DNA from: JAFKKS01 sp050187875
GTDB lineage: Bacteria > Pseudomonadota > Alphaproteobacteria > Rhizobiales > Xanthobacteraceae
Direction: 5' to 3'
Length of the DNA stretch: 64,000 bases
Assembly (NCBI GenBank): GCA_050187875.1
Contig: JBFWXB010000006.1
Coordinates: forward strand, 79,880 to 143,879
Shown: positions 35,496 through 43,215 of the stretch, piece after piece
Numbering within the stretch: position 1 is the first letter of the stretch
Layout: each line of letters opens with the position of its first letter
Position numbers and translations under genes: made by a program
Notes under the pieces: model-generated
Databases searched by the model: none
Told to the model about the DNA's origin: nothing
Seen by the model: the letters and a program-made list of their open reading frames with translations, nothing else

Positions 35496-35522
35496 AAAGG
35501 GCCGCAGCGATGCGGCCCTTTT
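35496..35522 (+). terminator. Rho-independent terminator after hppA
   Basis: AAAGGGCCGCA (35496-35506) pairs with TGCGGCCCTTTT (35511-35522) around the loop GCGA, an 11-bp stem ending in T residues, 21 bp after the hppA stop. Confidence 0.9.
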
Positions 35523-35561
35523 GCTTTGCAGCGGGCAAAAGACGTTCCGGCGAAACGAAAG

Positions 35562-35656
35562 TGTCATGCCCGCGCAGGCGGGCATCCAGTACGCCTCGGC
35601 CTTCGTGGGAATCGAGAGCACACGGAGTACTGGGTCCCCGCCTTCGCGGGGACGAC
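35562..35656. repeat. Intergenic repeat, GGGTCCCCGCC/CCAGTACGCC type
   Basis: GTCATGCCCGCGCAGGCGGG is followed by CATCCAGTACGCCTCGGCC, a variable centre, then AGTACTGGGTCCCCGCCTTC and GCGGGGACGAC. This matches 13885-14008 block for block. It lies between the hppA terminator and the bamE stop. Confidence 0.75.
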
Positions 35657-35678
35657 ACGCCGTGGGCGGCAGCGCAGC

Positions 35679-36137
35679 TTAGTCCGCGCCGAGGATCTTG
35701 AAGACGTAAGTGAGGTAGGAGAGCTCGTCGCCGCCCGCCGCGGTGGTGCGGCTGATGAAGTCGAAGATCTTGCCGTCCTTCATGCCGTAATGCGCGAGAC
35801 GGCGCACGCGGCGGTCCTTGTCGAAATAGACGGCGACGACCTGCTGGTCGGTGACCTTCTGGGGCAGGAACGATGTCTGCTGGGTTTTCTGCGAGATGTA
35901 GTAGAAGACCTCGCCATTGACCGTCGCGACGGTCGACGGGGTCCCGAGGACGATCAGCACCTGCTCCTGCGAGGCGCCGATCGGAACCTGTTCCAGCGCG
36001 CCTTCTGGCAGGATATAGCCGCGGGTATAGGTCTTCGTCATGCCGCAGCCACTCATGAGCGGCGCGGCGACGAGGACCCCGGCGAGGGCCACAGCGCGCA
36101 GAGGTGCGCGCAGAGATGAACGAGGGAAATCAAGCAT
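35679..36137 (-). CDS. bamE: Outer membrane assembly lipoprotein BamE (SmpA/OmlA)
   Basis: BamE is a small lipoprotein of the BAM complex that inserts beta-barrel proteins into the outer membrane. From the ATG at 36137 the protein has 152 residues: signal peptide with lipobox APLMSGC, then the SmpA/OmlA fold with RGYILPEGALEQVPIGASQEQVLIVLGTPS and FYYISQKTQQTSF. The ribosome-binding site is weak, and a longer start at 36215 cannot be excluded. It diverges from the bc1 chaperone gene, as is common in rhizobia. Confidence 0.9.
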   Translation of the reverse strand: MLDFPRSSLRAPLRAVALAGVLVAAPLMSGCGMTKTYTRGYILPEGALEQVPIGASQEQVLIVLGTPSTVATVNGEVFYYISQKTQQTSFLPQKVTDQQVVAVYFDKDRRVRRLAHYGMKDGKIFDFISRTTAAGGDELSYLTYVFKILGAD

Positions 36138-36280
36138 GCGGCGGCCGGGGTGCGGGTCCCGTTGCGAAGGGATAGAAGGCGCGCGTCCACTAGCGCGCGT
36201 ATCGAGGCTTTGCAACTCTAGCTCAAATTCTCAGGCTGGTGATGATCGGCCGCGCCGCCCGAATTTCTGATGGAAAACGC

Positions 36281-36823
36281 ATGATCCTGTCGTTTCGTCG
36301 CAATACCATGCCCGACATCATTGGGACGCTCTATGGCGCCATCGTGGCGCAGGCGCGCCTCCCGGTCTTCTATGGCGCCGACTATGGCGTTCCGGACACG
36401 GTGGACGGGCGGCTAGACCTCCTGATCCTGCACGTCGCCTTGTTCTTCCGCCGCGCCCGGGACGGCGACGAGGCTTTGCGCGCCCACGGGCAGGAGGTGT
36501 TCGACCGCTTCTGCCGCAACATGGATGACAATATGCGCGAGCTCGGGATCAGCGATGACTCGCTCGCGAAGAATATGCGCAAGATCGGCGAGGCCTTTTA
36601 CGGCCGCGCGGCGGCCTACGACGCGGCACTCGCGGCGTCCGACAATGGGGCGCTTGTCGACGCCCTTGGCCGCAACGTCTTCGGCGACCATATGACGGGG
36701 ACAGCGGCGCGGCTCGCCGCCTATGTGCGTGCCGCGGTGGAGAGCTTGGCGCTCCAGAGCGCCGCCGATCTCAGTGCCGGTGTCGTGCGGTTTCCCGACC
36801 CGCAGATGGTCGCGGCGGCGTGA
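36281..36823 (+). CDS. Ubiquinol-cytochrome c reductase chaperone (Cbp3-like)
   Basis: Proteins of this family help assemble the cytochrome bc1 complex. The ATG at 36281 gives MILSFRRNTMPDIIGTLYG and 180 residues; an in-frame start 14 codons upstream is less likely. The typical core is visible: YGAIVAQARLPVFYGADYGVPDTVDGRLDLLILHVALFF split by short turns, and later ELGISDDSLAKNMRKIGEAFYGR. It precedes the yceD gene by 15 bp and is probably co-transcribed with it. Confidence 0.88.
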   Translation: MILSFRRNTMPDIIGTLYGAIVAQARLPVFYGADYGVPDTVDGRLDLLILHVALFFRRARDGDEALRAHGQEVFDRFCRNMDDNMRELGISDDSLAKNMRKIGEAFYGRAAAYDAALAASDNGALVDALGRNVFGDHMTGTAARLAAYVRAAVESLALQSAADLSAGVVRFPDPQMVAAA

Positions 36824-36838
36824 CCGGTGGAGGCGATC

Positions 36839-37393
36839 ATGGACCAGCAAAAGCATAAGGATCAGCCGGAGCGGCCTTGGAGCGTTTCCGTGGCTATCGA
36901 AGACGTCCCGGAGCAGGGGCGTCATGTCGAGCTTCATGCCGATGCGCAGACGCGTCAGGCGCTGGCGAAGCTTGTTGGGGTGCTGGAGGTCTCCGATCTC
37001 ACGGCTTCTTTCGATCTCACGCGGCGCGGCCACGACGGGCTTCATGTCACCGGCGGGATCGACGCCACGGTGCGCCAGACCTGCGTCGTCACGCTCGAGC
37101 CGCTGACGAATACAGTGCGCGAATCGGTCGATCTTCTATTCGAGCCTCCGGTCGAGGGCGACGACAACGCACACCATTCGCCTGCCTCCGCGGCTGACGA
37201 GATGGACCCGCCGGAGCCCTTGTTCGGCGGCAAGGTCGACCTCGGGGCGATCGCGACCGAGTTCCTGTTGCTCGGCATCGACCCCTATCCGCGGCGCGCG
37301 GACGCCAGGTTCGAAGCGCCTCAAGGGGAGGACTCGGAGGGGGCTCATCCCTTTGCCGCGCTTCGCAGCCTCAAGGGCGGTCAAGGGTCATAA
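36839..37393 (+). CDS. YceD/DUF177 family protein
   Basis: YceD-family proteins are usually next to ribosomal protein L32 (rpmF) and plsX and are linked to rRNA processing in plants and bacteria. The ATG at 36839 has GGAGG with 6-nt spacing, giving 184 residues. The central domain is recognisable in VTGGIDATVRQTCVVTLEPL and DLGAIATEFLLLGIDPYPR. Here rpmF is missing: the 160-bp gap before plsX is too short for it. Confidence 0.85.
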   Translation: MDQQKHKDQPERPWSVSVAIEDVPEQGRHVELHADAQTRQALAKLVGVLEVSDLTASFDLTRRGHDGLHVTGGIDATVRQTCVVTLEPLTNTVRESVDLLFEPPVEGDDNAHHSPASAADEMDPPEPLFGGKVDLGAIATEFLLLGIDPYPRRADARFEAPQGEDSEGAHPFAALRSLKGGQGS

Positions 37394-37553
37394 TCAGCCG
37401 ACCTGTGGCCCAGACGCTTCGCTTTTGGCCGATGACGTAAGCGGTGCCGTGGCACCCTTGTGAACGGCCTCCGAGCGGGTATTCTCGGTCGATTGTCCCA
37501 GCCATTATCTTCGGATTTTCACTCCGGCGGTCGGCGCCGCCGACAAGGATCAT

Positions 37554-38600
37554 ATGCCTCAGCGGATACGCATCGCGCTTGACGCAATGGGCGGCGACCA
37601 CGGGCCAACAGTGGTCGTTGCGGGCGCCGCCCTCTCGCTCGCGCGCCATCCCGACATCGCCTTCACGCTGCATGGCGACAGCGCGGCGATTGCACCGCTT
37701 CTCGACGCGCAGCCGAAGCTCAAGGCGGCAAGCACCGTCGTGCATACGGACGTGGCGATCGCCATGGACGAGAAGCCAAGCCAGGCGCTGCGCCATGGCC
37801 GCTGGAAATCGTCGATGTGGCTCACCCTCGATGCGGTGAAGAAGGGCGACTGCGACGTTGCGGTGTCGGCAGGCAACACCGGCGCGCTGATGGCCATGGC
37901 CAAGTTCAATCTGCGCACCATGGCCGGCATCGATCGGCCAGCGATCGCGGCGCTATGGCCGACGCTGCGCGGCGAATCGGTCGTCCTCGACATGGGCGCG
38001 ACGATCGGCGCCGACGCCCATCACCTCGTCGACATGGCGGTGATGGGCAGCGCCATGGCGCGCATTCTCTTCGATATTCCAAGCCCCACCGTCGGCCTCC
38101 TCAACATCGGCGTCGAGGAGGTCAAAGGCCTCGAGGAGGTGCGCGAGGCCGGCCGCATCCTGCGCGAGGCGCAGTTTCCCGGCATGGACTATCGCGGCTT
38201 TGTCGAGGGCACCGATATCGGCAAGGGGACGGTCGACGTCGTCGTGACGGAAGGCTTCGCCGGCAATATCGCGCTCAAGACGGCGGAAGGAACGGCGCGG
38301 CAGATCGGGCAGTATCTCCGCAGCGCCATGAGCCGCACCTGGCGCGCGCGGCTTGGCTATCTCTTGGCGAAGCCGGCGTTCGATGCGCTGCGCGAAAAGG
38401 TCGATCCTCGCCGCGCCAATGGCGGCATCTTCCTCGGCCTCAATGGCGTCGTGATCAAGAGCCATGGCGGTACCGACGCGGAAGGATTCGCCGCCGCCGT
38501 CGATCTCGGCTACGACATGGTCCGCTATGGGTTGTTGACGAAGATCTCGGAAGCTTTGTCGCATCATCAGCGGACATCTGCGGTCGAGGTTGCGTCGTGA
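37554..38600 (+). CDS. plsX: Phosphate acyltransferase PlsX
   Basis: PlsX converts acyl-ACP to acyl-phosphate, the first step of phospholipid synthesis with PlsY. The 348-residue peripheral membrane protein begins RIRIALDAMGGDHGP and shows SAGNTGALMAMAKFNLRTM, GLLNIGVEEVKG and DVVVTEGFAGNIALKTAEG. It overlaps fabH by 4 bp, coupling the supply of acyl chains to their use. Confidence 0.97.
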   Translation: MPQRIRIALDAMGGDHGPTVVVAGAALSLARHPDIAFTLHGDSAAIAPLLDAQPKLKAASTVVHTDVAIAMDEKPSQALRHGRWKSSMWLTLDAVKKGDCDVAVSAGNTGALMAMAKFNLRTMAGIDRPAIAALWPTLRGESVVLDMGATIGADAHHLVDMAVMGSAMARILFDIPSPTVGLLNIGVEEVKGLEEVREAGRILREAQFPGMDYRGFVEGTDIGKGTVDVVVTEGFAGNIALKTAEGTARQIGQYLRSAMSRTWRARLGYLLAKPAFDALREKVDPRRANGGIFLGLNGVVIKSHGGTDAEGFAAAVDLGYDMVRYGLLTKISEALSHHQRTSAVEVAS

Positions 38601-39571
38601 AGGAATTGCGTTCGGTTGTGCTCGGTTGCGGCAGCTATTTGCCTGCGCGGGTGTTGACCAACCAGGAACTCGCCCAAAAGGTCGAAACCTCGGACGAGTG
38701 GATCACGCAGCGCACCGGCATCCGTGAGCGCCACATCGCCGCCGACGGCGAACTCACCTCCGACATCGCGCTCGCCGCCGCGCGCGCGGCTCTCGCCCAT
38801 GCCGGCATCACGGCCGAGAGCATCGACCTCATCGTGCTTGCCACCTCGACGCCCGACCAGACCTTTCCAGCGACGGCGGTATCGGTGCAAGCCGCGCTCG
38901 GCATTCATCACGGCGCCGCGTTCGATCTGCAGGCGGTGTGTTCCGGCTTCGTCTATGCGCTGGCGACGGCGGACGGGCTGCTCAAGTCCGGCGCCTTCAA
39001 GCGCGCGCTGGTGATCGGCGCCGAGACGTTCTCGCGCATCCTCGACTGGAACGATCGCAGCACCTGCGTGCTGTTCGGCGATGGCGGCGGCGCGCTGGTG
39101 CTCGAAGCGCAGGACGCGGCGACTGCGAACGGCCGCGGTATTCTCACCGCGCAATTGCGTTCCGACGGGCGCTACAAGGACAAGCTCTATGTCGATGGCG
39201 GCCCGTCATCGACCGGCACCGTTGGCCACTTGCGCATGGAGGGGCGGGAGGTGTTCCGCCATGCCGTGTCGAATATCACCGACGTGGTCGAGCAGACACT
39301 CGTGGCGTCGGGAATGAAGGCGAGTGAGATCGACTGGTTCGTGCCGCACCAGGCGAACAAGCGCATCATTGACGGCTCGGCGCACAAGCTTGGCGTCGAT
39401 CCGTCGAAAGTCGTCACGACCGTCGACAAGCACGGGAACACGTCGGCCGCCTCCATCCCGCTGGCGCTCGCGGTCGCGGTCGGCGATGGGCGCATCCAGA
39501 AGGACGATCTCGTGCTCCTGGAAGCAATGGGCGGCGGCTTCACCTGGGGAGCGGTGCTGATTCGCTGGTAG
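38597..39571 (+). CDS. fabH: 3-oxoacyl-ACP synthase III (KAS III)
   Basis: FabH starts fatty-acid synthesis by condensing acetyl-CoA with malonyl-ACP. The GTG at 38597 overlaps the plsX stop (GTGA); 324 residues. Catalytic residues are Cys115 in LQAVCSGFVYAL, His in VPHQANKRIIDG, and Asn in KHGNTSAASIPLAL. The opening SVVLGCGSYLPARVLTNQEL and DEWITQRTGIRERHI are typical. Much longer in-frame sequence upstream is only the plsX gene read in another frame. Confidence 0.97.
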   Translation: MKELRSVVLGCGSYLPARVLTNQELAQKVETSDEWITQRTGIRERHIAADGELTSDIALAAARAALAHAGITAESIDLIVLATSTPDQTFPATAVSVQAALGIHHGAAFDLQAVCSGFVYALATADGLLKSGAFKRALVIGAETFSRILDWNDRSTCVLFGDGGGALVLEAQDAATANGRGILTAQLRSDGRYKDKLYVDGGPSSTGTVGHLRMEGREVFRHAVSNITDVVEQTLVASGMKASEIDWFVPHQANKRIIDGSAHKLGVDPSKVVTTVDKHGNTSAASIPLALAVAVGDGRIQKDDLVLLEAMGGGFTWGAVLIRW

Positions 39572-39666
39572 CCGAATCTCGCATCCTGCCCTTGCGGCCG
39601 GTGTGAGGTTGCGGCATGATGTTATTGAATTTTCAAGGTGATAGGTCGAAATCGCGGGGCGCGGCC

Positions 39667-39993
39667 ATGACGGGAAAGACGATCACACGCGCCGATTTGT
39701 GTGAGGCGGTCTACCAGAAGGTCGGCTTGTCACGGACGGAATCGGCCGCCTTGGTCGAGGCCGTCCTCAAGCAGATCACGGATTGCCTGGAGCGCGGGGA
39801 GACGGTGAAGCTCTCCTCTTTCGGCTCCTTTGTCGTGCGCAAGAAAGGCCAGCGCATCGGCCGCAATCCCAAGACCGGCAAGGAGGTGCCGATCTCGCCC
39901 CGCCGCGTCATGGTCTTCAAGCCGTCCGCGATCCTCAAGCAGCGCATTAACGGCGTCACGGTCGAGGACGAGCCGGAAACCGCGGTCGGCTAG
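39667..39993 (+). CDS. ihfA: Integration host factor subunit alpha
   Basis: IhfA pairs with IhfB to bend DNA at specific sites in transcription, replication and recombination. The ATG at 39667 gives 108 residues beginning MTGKTITRADLCEAVYQKVG, the conserved family start. The DNA-binding arm is intact: KKGQRIGRNPKTGKEVPISPRRVMVF. It lies 95 bp after fabH and about 100 bp before merR. Confidence 0.96.
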   Translation: MTGKTITRADLCEAVYQKVGLSRTESAALVEAVLKQITDCLERGETVKLSSFGSFVVRKKGQRIGRNPKTGKEVPISPRRVMVFKPSAILKQRINGVTVEDEPETAVG

Positions 39994-40095
39994 CTTCTGC
40001 GAACGGGAATTTAGGCTCATCAAGGACTTGCAGCCTTCCGCCATCGAATCAGTTTAAGCTGTCCGAAAGCCAGCCCCGAAAGAGGAGCGAGCCCG

Positions 40096-40728
40096 ATGGA
40101 CAAGGCGCCCGACGCGTTCCGCACCATCAGCGAAGTCGCGGAAGAGCTCGATCTGCCGCAGCACGTCCTGCGCTTCTGGGAAACGCGCTTCGGCCAGATC
40201 AAGCCGATGAAGCGAGGGGGTGGCCGGCGTTATTACCGGCCCGACGATGTCGACCTGCTCCGCGGCATCCGCCATCTGCTCTACGGCGAGGGCTACACGA
40301 TCCGCGGGGTGCAGCGCATCTTCAAGGAGAACGGCATCAAATTCGTCCAGTCGGTGTGGAAGTCCGGCGCGCCGCAGCCGGGTCCGCCGCAGAGCGACGA
40401 TGCCGACCTCGAGGTCGACGAAAGTTCCGCCGAGACGCACGACACGCCGGACGATGAGGAGGAAGGCGACGTCGCATCCGTCGTCGTTGCCCGCACCGAG
40501 CCTCCGCCGCTGCGCTACGGACGCGCGACCCCGGCGACGTTGCCGGCGGATGAGCCGCCGAATATTCCCTCCATCCGCGCGGTCGAACCGAGCCCGCCGA
40601 CGCAGCCGCGCCCGGCGCCATCGCGTCCGTCCTTGTCAGGAGAGCATCGCGAGAAGCTGCGTGCAGCGCTCGGCGAGCTGACCGAATGCAAGCGCCTGCT
40701 CGACGAAGCGATGAAGGAAGACGCGTGA
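40096..40728 (+). CDS. MerR-family transcriptional regulator
   Basis: The 210-residue protein has an N-terminal MerR helix-turn-helix and wing: FRTISEVAEELDLPQHVLRFWETRFGQI and GGRRYYRPDDVDLLRGIRHLLYGEGYTI. It lacks metal-binding cysteines. The region from about 95 to 180 is acidic then Pro-rich and probably disordered, and it ends in a short helical segment (REKLRAALGELTECKRLLDEAM). Rhizobial genomes keep this gene right after ihfA. Its target is not readable from sequence. A GAGGAGCGAGCCCG stretch precedes the ATG. Confidence 0.9.
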   Translation: MDKAPDAFRTISEVAEELDLPQHVLRFWETRFGQIKPMKRGGGRRYYRPDDVDLLRGIRHLLYGEGYTIRGVQRIFKENGIKFVQSVWKSGAPQPGPPQSDDADLEVDESSAETHDTPDDEEEGDVASVVVARTEPPPLRYGRATPATLPADEPPNIPSIRAVEPSPPTQPRPAPSRPSLSGEHREKLRAALGELTECKRLLDEAMKEDA

Positions 40729-40790
40729 TCCTGCGTGGCCGCGCCGCTTTCATAAGGGCGAGCGGAAAGTAAGAAAGGGTTCCATAGAAC

Positions 40791-40824
40791 GATGGCCGGG
40801 GAACTCCCGGCCATCGATGTTTTC
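40791..40824 (+). terminator. Stem-loop terminator after merR
   Basis: GATGGCCGGG (40791-40800) and CCCGGCCATC (40806-40815) form a 10-bp stem with loop GAACT, followed by GATGTTTT. The T-tract is short and offset. It sits between two convergent genes. Confidence 0.65.
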
Positions 40825-40841
40825 GAAACGCTACAGCGCGC

Positions 40842-41840
40842 TCAAAGCGTTGGGTTCCACATCGCCGGCACGACGCGATAGCCGGCGCCGTCCTTCTCGA
40901 CATGGCCGAGTGACGGGAACGGATAGTGGAAGCCCTGCATCGCGAGCTTCTCCGTCGCCACCATGTCGTAGATGCGCTTGCGCGTCTTCTCGGCCTGCGC
41001 GCCGTCCTGGTCGAAGCCCGCGTGCCACTCTGGGTTCCGCGCGAACAGCGCCGGATGGTTGGTGACATCCGATTGGATGAACACCTTTCCGTTGCCGGAC
41101 GACACGACATAGGAGGTGTGCCCCGGCGTGTGTCCGATGCTCTCCACCGCCGTGATCCCCGGCGCGACCTCTTTCTCCCACGCGTAGGGCGTCACCTTGC
41201 GGCCGAGCGCATCGAAGACGCGGCGGTTGTTCTTGAAGAGGTCGGCCATGCGGCCGGCGGGCGCGCGGCCCATCTCGCCGTCGTCCATCCAGTATTTCCA
41301 CTCGACTTCCGGCACCTTGATCTCGGCATTCGGGAAAGCGGGCTTTCCGTCCGCCATGAGCAGGCCGTTCACGTGGTCGCCGTGGAAATGCGAGATGACG
41401 ACGATATCGACGGCTTTACGGTCGAAACCGGCCGCGGCGAGATTGGTCTGGAACTGGCCGACCGCGCCCTTTGATTGCGCATGGGCGGCCTCGCCATTGC
41501 CGGTGTCGATGACGACGACCTTGCCGCCCGTATTGATGACCAGCGGATTGAACACGATGGTCATCGTGTCTTTTGGCATGAAGGCGGCTTCGAGCGCCTT
41601 GTTGATGTCGTCCTTCTTCGCATTGACGACAAAGCCGTCCGGCAGCGGGAAGGTGCGCGCGCCATCGGTGACGACGGTCACGCCGATGTCGCCGACCTTG
41701 TAGCGATAGTAGCCGGGAGCCTGCCTGTCTGCCGCGGGAGCGGCGGCTTGCGTTGGTGCGATCATTCCCATTCCTATCGGCGCGCCGACGCCGAGGGCAG
41801 CGCTAGCCTTGAGCACGTTGCGGCGCGACAGTTGCGTCAT
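40842..41840 (-). CDS. Tat-exported metallo-beta-lactamase-fold hydrolase
   Basis: The 332-residue protein opens with a twin-arginine signal (SRRNVLKASAALGVGAP) and a cleavage region near TQAAAP. The zinc site is HFHGDH (His151, His153, Asp155, His156), with a further ligand segment GHTPGHTSYVV. The overall layout resembles periplasmic MBL-fold proteins such as lactonases or alkylsulfatase relatives, but the substrate cannot be read from sequence. GGGAGG precedes the ATG. It stands alone. Confidence 0.88.
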   Translation of the reverse strand: MTQLSRRNVLKASAALGVGAPIGMGMIAPTQAAAPAADRQAPGYYRYKVGDIGVTVVTDGARTFPLPDGFVVNAKKDDINKALEAAFMPKDTMTIVFNPLVINTGGKVVVIDTGNGEAAHAQSKGAVGQFQTNLAAAGFDRKAVDIVVISHFHGDHVNGLLMADGKPAFPNAEIKVPEVEWKYWMDDGEMGRAPAGRMADLFKNNRRVFDALGRKVTPYAWEKEVAPGITAVESIGHTPGHTSYVVSSGNGKVFIQSDVTNHPALFARNPEWHAGFDQDGAQAEKTRKRIYDMVATEKLAMQGFHYPFPSLGHVEKDGAGYRVVPAMWNPTL

Positions 41841-42009
41841 GGAAACCTCCCTGGGGTTTTGGTCGGCGCAGTCGTTAGCGGATTTTTGGGCGCCAACCCT
41901 GCGACTCTATCGCCGGACCGGCGCGGTCTGAACGGCCGAGGTGTTCAACTGACGGTGAGACAACACCGCCCTAACGCCGATATTCCGGCGCTTTGGCGGG
42001 CGCCGGAGG

Positions 42010-42540
42010 CTATTTCCAGACGTAGCCGATCGCTTTGGAGACCGCGTCTCCGAGCGTCAGCAACACCGCGGACCACACAAAGGCGGAGCTGAAATTCGCG
42101 ATTTGGAAGCGCCAATAGGGCATCTCGAAAATGCCGGCGACCAAGGGAACCGAGGCCCGCAGCGGCCCGGAGAAGCGGCCGATAAAGATGGCGAGCGCGC
42201 CCCATTTCTTCACGAAGGCTTCGCCGCGCGGGATGAGGTCGGGATGCTTGGAGAGCGGCCACATGTGCCGAACCGTGCCCTCGAATTTCAGCCCGATCCA
42301 ATAAGAGAGCCAGTCGCCAAGCGCGGCGCCGACGGCGCCCGCGATCCAAACTGGCCAGAAGCTCAAGCCGCTCGACTGGATCAACACGCCGATGCCGACC
42401 AGGGCGGCCCATGCCGGGACCAGGAGCGAGATGAAGGCGAGCGATTCCGCGAAGGCGAGGCCGAAGACGATCGGCGCTGCCCAGCTTTGATGCGCGCGCA
42501 CGAATTCGATGATGTCGTGAGCATAGGCTTCGAGGTTCAT
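42010..42540 (-). CDS. DedA family membrane protein
   Basis: The 176-residue inner-membrane protein has the DedA/SNARE-associated layout: glutamate-containing re-entrant segment FGLAFAESLAFISLLVPA, then GAALGDWLSYWIGLKFEG and a conserved RFSGPLRASVPLVAGIFEMPYWRF segment. DedA proteins flip lipid carriers such as undecaprenyl phosphate or phosphatidylethanolamine. Which lipid this one handles is unknown. Confidence 0.9.
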   Translation of the reverse strand: MNLEAYAHDIIEFVRAHQSWAAPIVFGLAFAESLAFISLLVPAWAALVGIGVLIQSSGLSFWPVWIAGAVGAALGDWLSYWIGLKFEGTVRHMWPLSKHPDLIPRGEAFVKKWGALAIFIGRFSGPLRASVPLVAGIFEMPYWRFQIANFSSAFVWSAVLLTLGDAVSKAIGYVWK

Positions 42541-42695
42541 GCCTAAGCCATAGCGGGCGGCTTACCAGAACACCAGAACGCTCTCGGTCGCACGATTCGC
42601 GCCGAAATATTTCGTGCCTGAAACATGCAAGAAATGCTGGCGCAACACGCCTGCGTTAGCGCTGTCCTTCGGCAAAAAAAGAAGGCGAGGGCAAC

Positions 42696-43112
42696 ATGAT
42701 CTCAACAGTGCTGCTGCGCACGAGCGTCATCCTCCTGCTGGCGGGGATGGTTCTCGGCATCGTCATGGGCATCCGCCAGGATTTCGCACTGGCGCCGGCG
42801 CATGCTCATCTCAACCTTGTCGGCTTCGTGCTGATGTTCGGGTTCGGTGTCTATTACCGGCTCGTGCCGTCGGCCGCGGAAGGGCGTCTACCGACCATTC
42901 AGGCGACGCTGCATATCGTTGGCGCGATCGTCTTTCCGATCGGCATCGCCGCGGTGCTGACCTGGGGGCCTGGGCAATTCGAGGTTCTGGCCATCAGCGG
43001 CGCGCTGATCGTTTTTGCCGCCGTGGCGCTTTTTGCCTGGATCGTGTTCCGCACGACGGCACCGCGCACTGCGTCGCATGAGCGTTCGGCCGGGTTCTCG
43101 CTGCCGATCTAG
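42696..43112 (+). CDS. Small four-helix membrane protein with oxidase-like HAHLNLVGF motif
   Basis: The 138-residue protein has four hydrophobic helices. The second begins APAHAHLNLVGFVLMFGFGVYY, which looks like the heme-liganding helix of cytochrome oxidase subunit I, and similar short proteins are often annotated as oxidase-like. It is far too short to be an oxidase subunit, and no other oxidase gene is near. GAAGGCGAGGG lies upstream of the ATG. Function unknown; heme binding by the two histidines is a guess. Confidence 0.75.
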   Translation: MISTVLLRTSVILLLAGMVLGIVMGIRQDFALAPAHAHLNLVGFVLMFGFGVYYRLVPSAAEGRLPTIQATLHIVGAIVFPIGIAAVLTWGPGQFEVLAISGALIVFAAVALFAWIVFRTTAPRTASHERSAGFSLPI

Positions 43113-43215
43113 CGTCTCTTCGGAAGAGGAGGCGAGCGTCCTTCATCCTGCGGCCATCATCGTGGCATAGTCGGCTCGCGCGGGCGATTCGTCCCGCCTT
43201 TCCGACAGCAACCCC

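Noticed and set aside
37394..37553. rpmF (ribosomal protein L32) between the YceD gene and plsX
   Set aside because: The gap is 160 bp, too short for rpmF of about 60 codons, and no frame reads as L32.
40729..40841. tRNA gene after merR
   Set aside because: Rhizobia often have a tRNA near here, but no cloverleaf or T-loop motif is visible; the region holds a terminator only.
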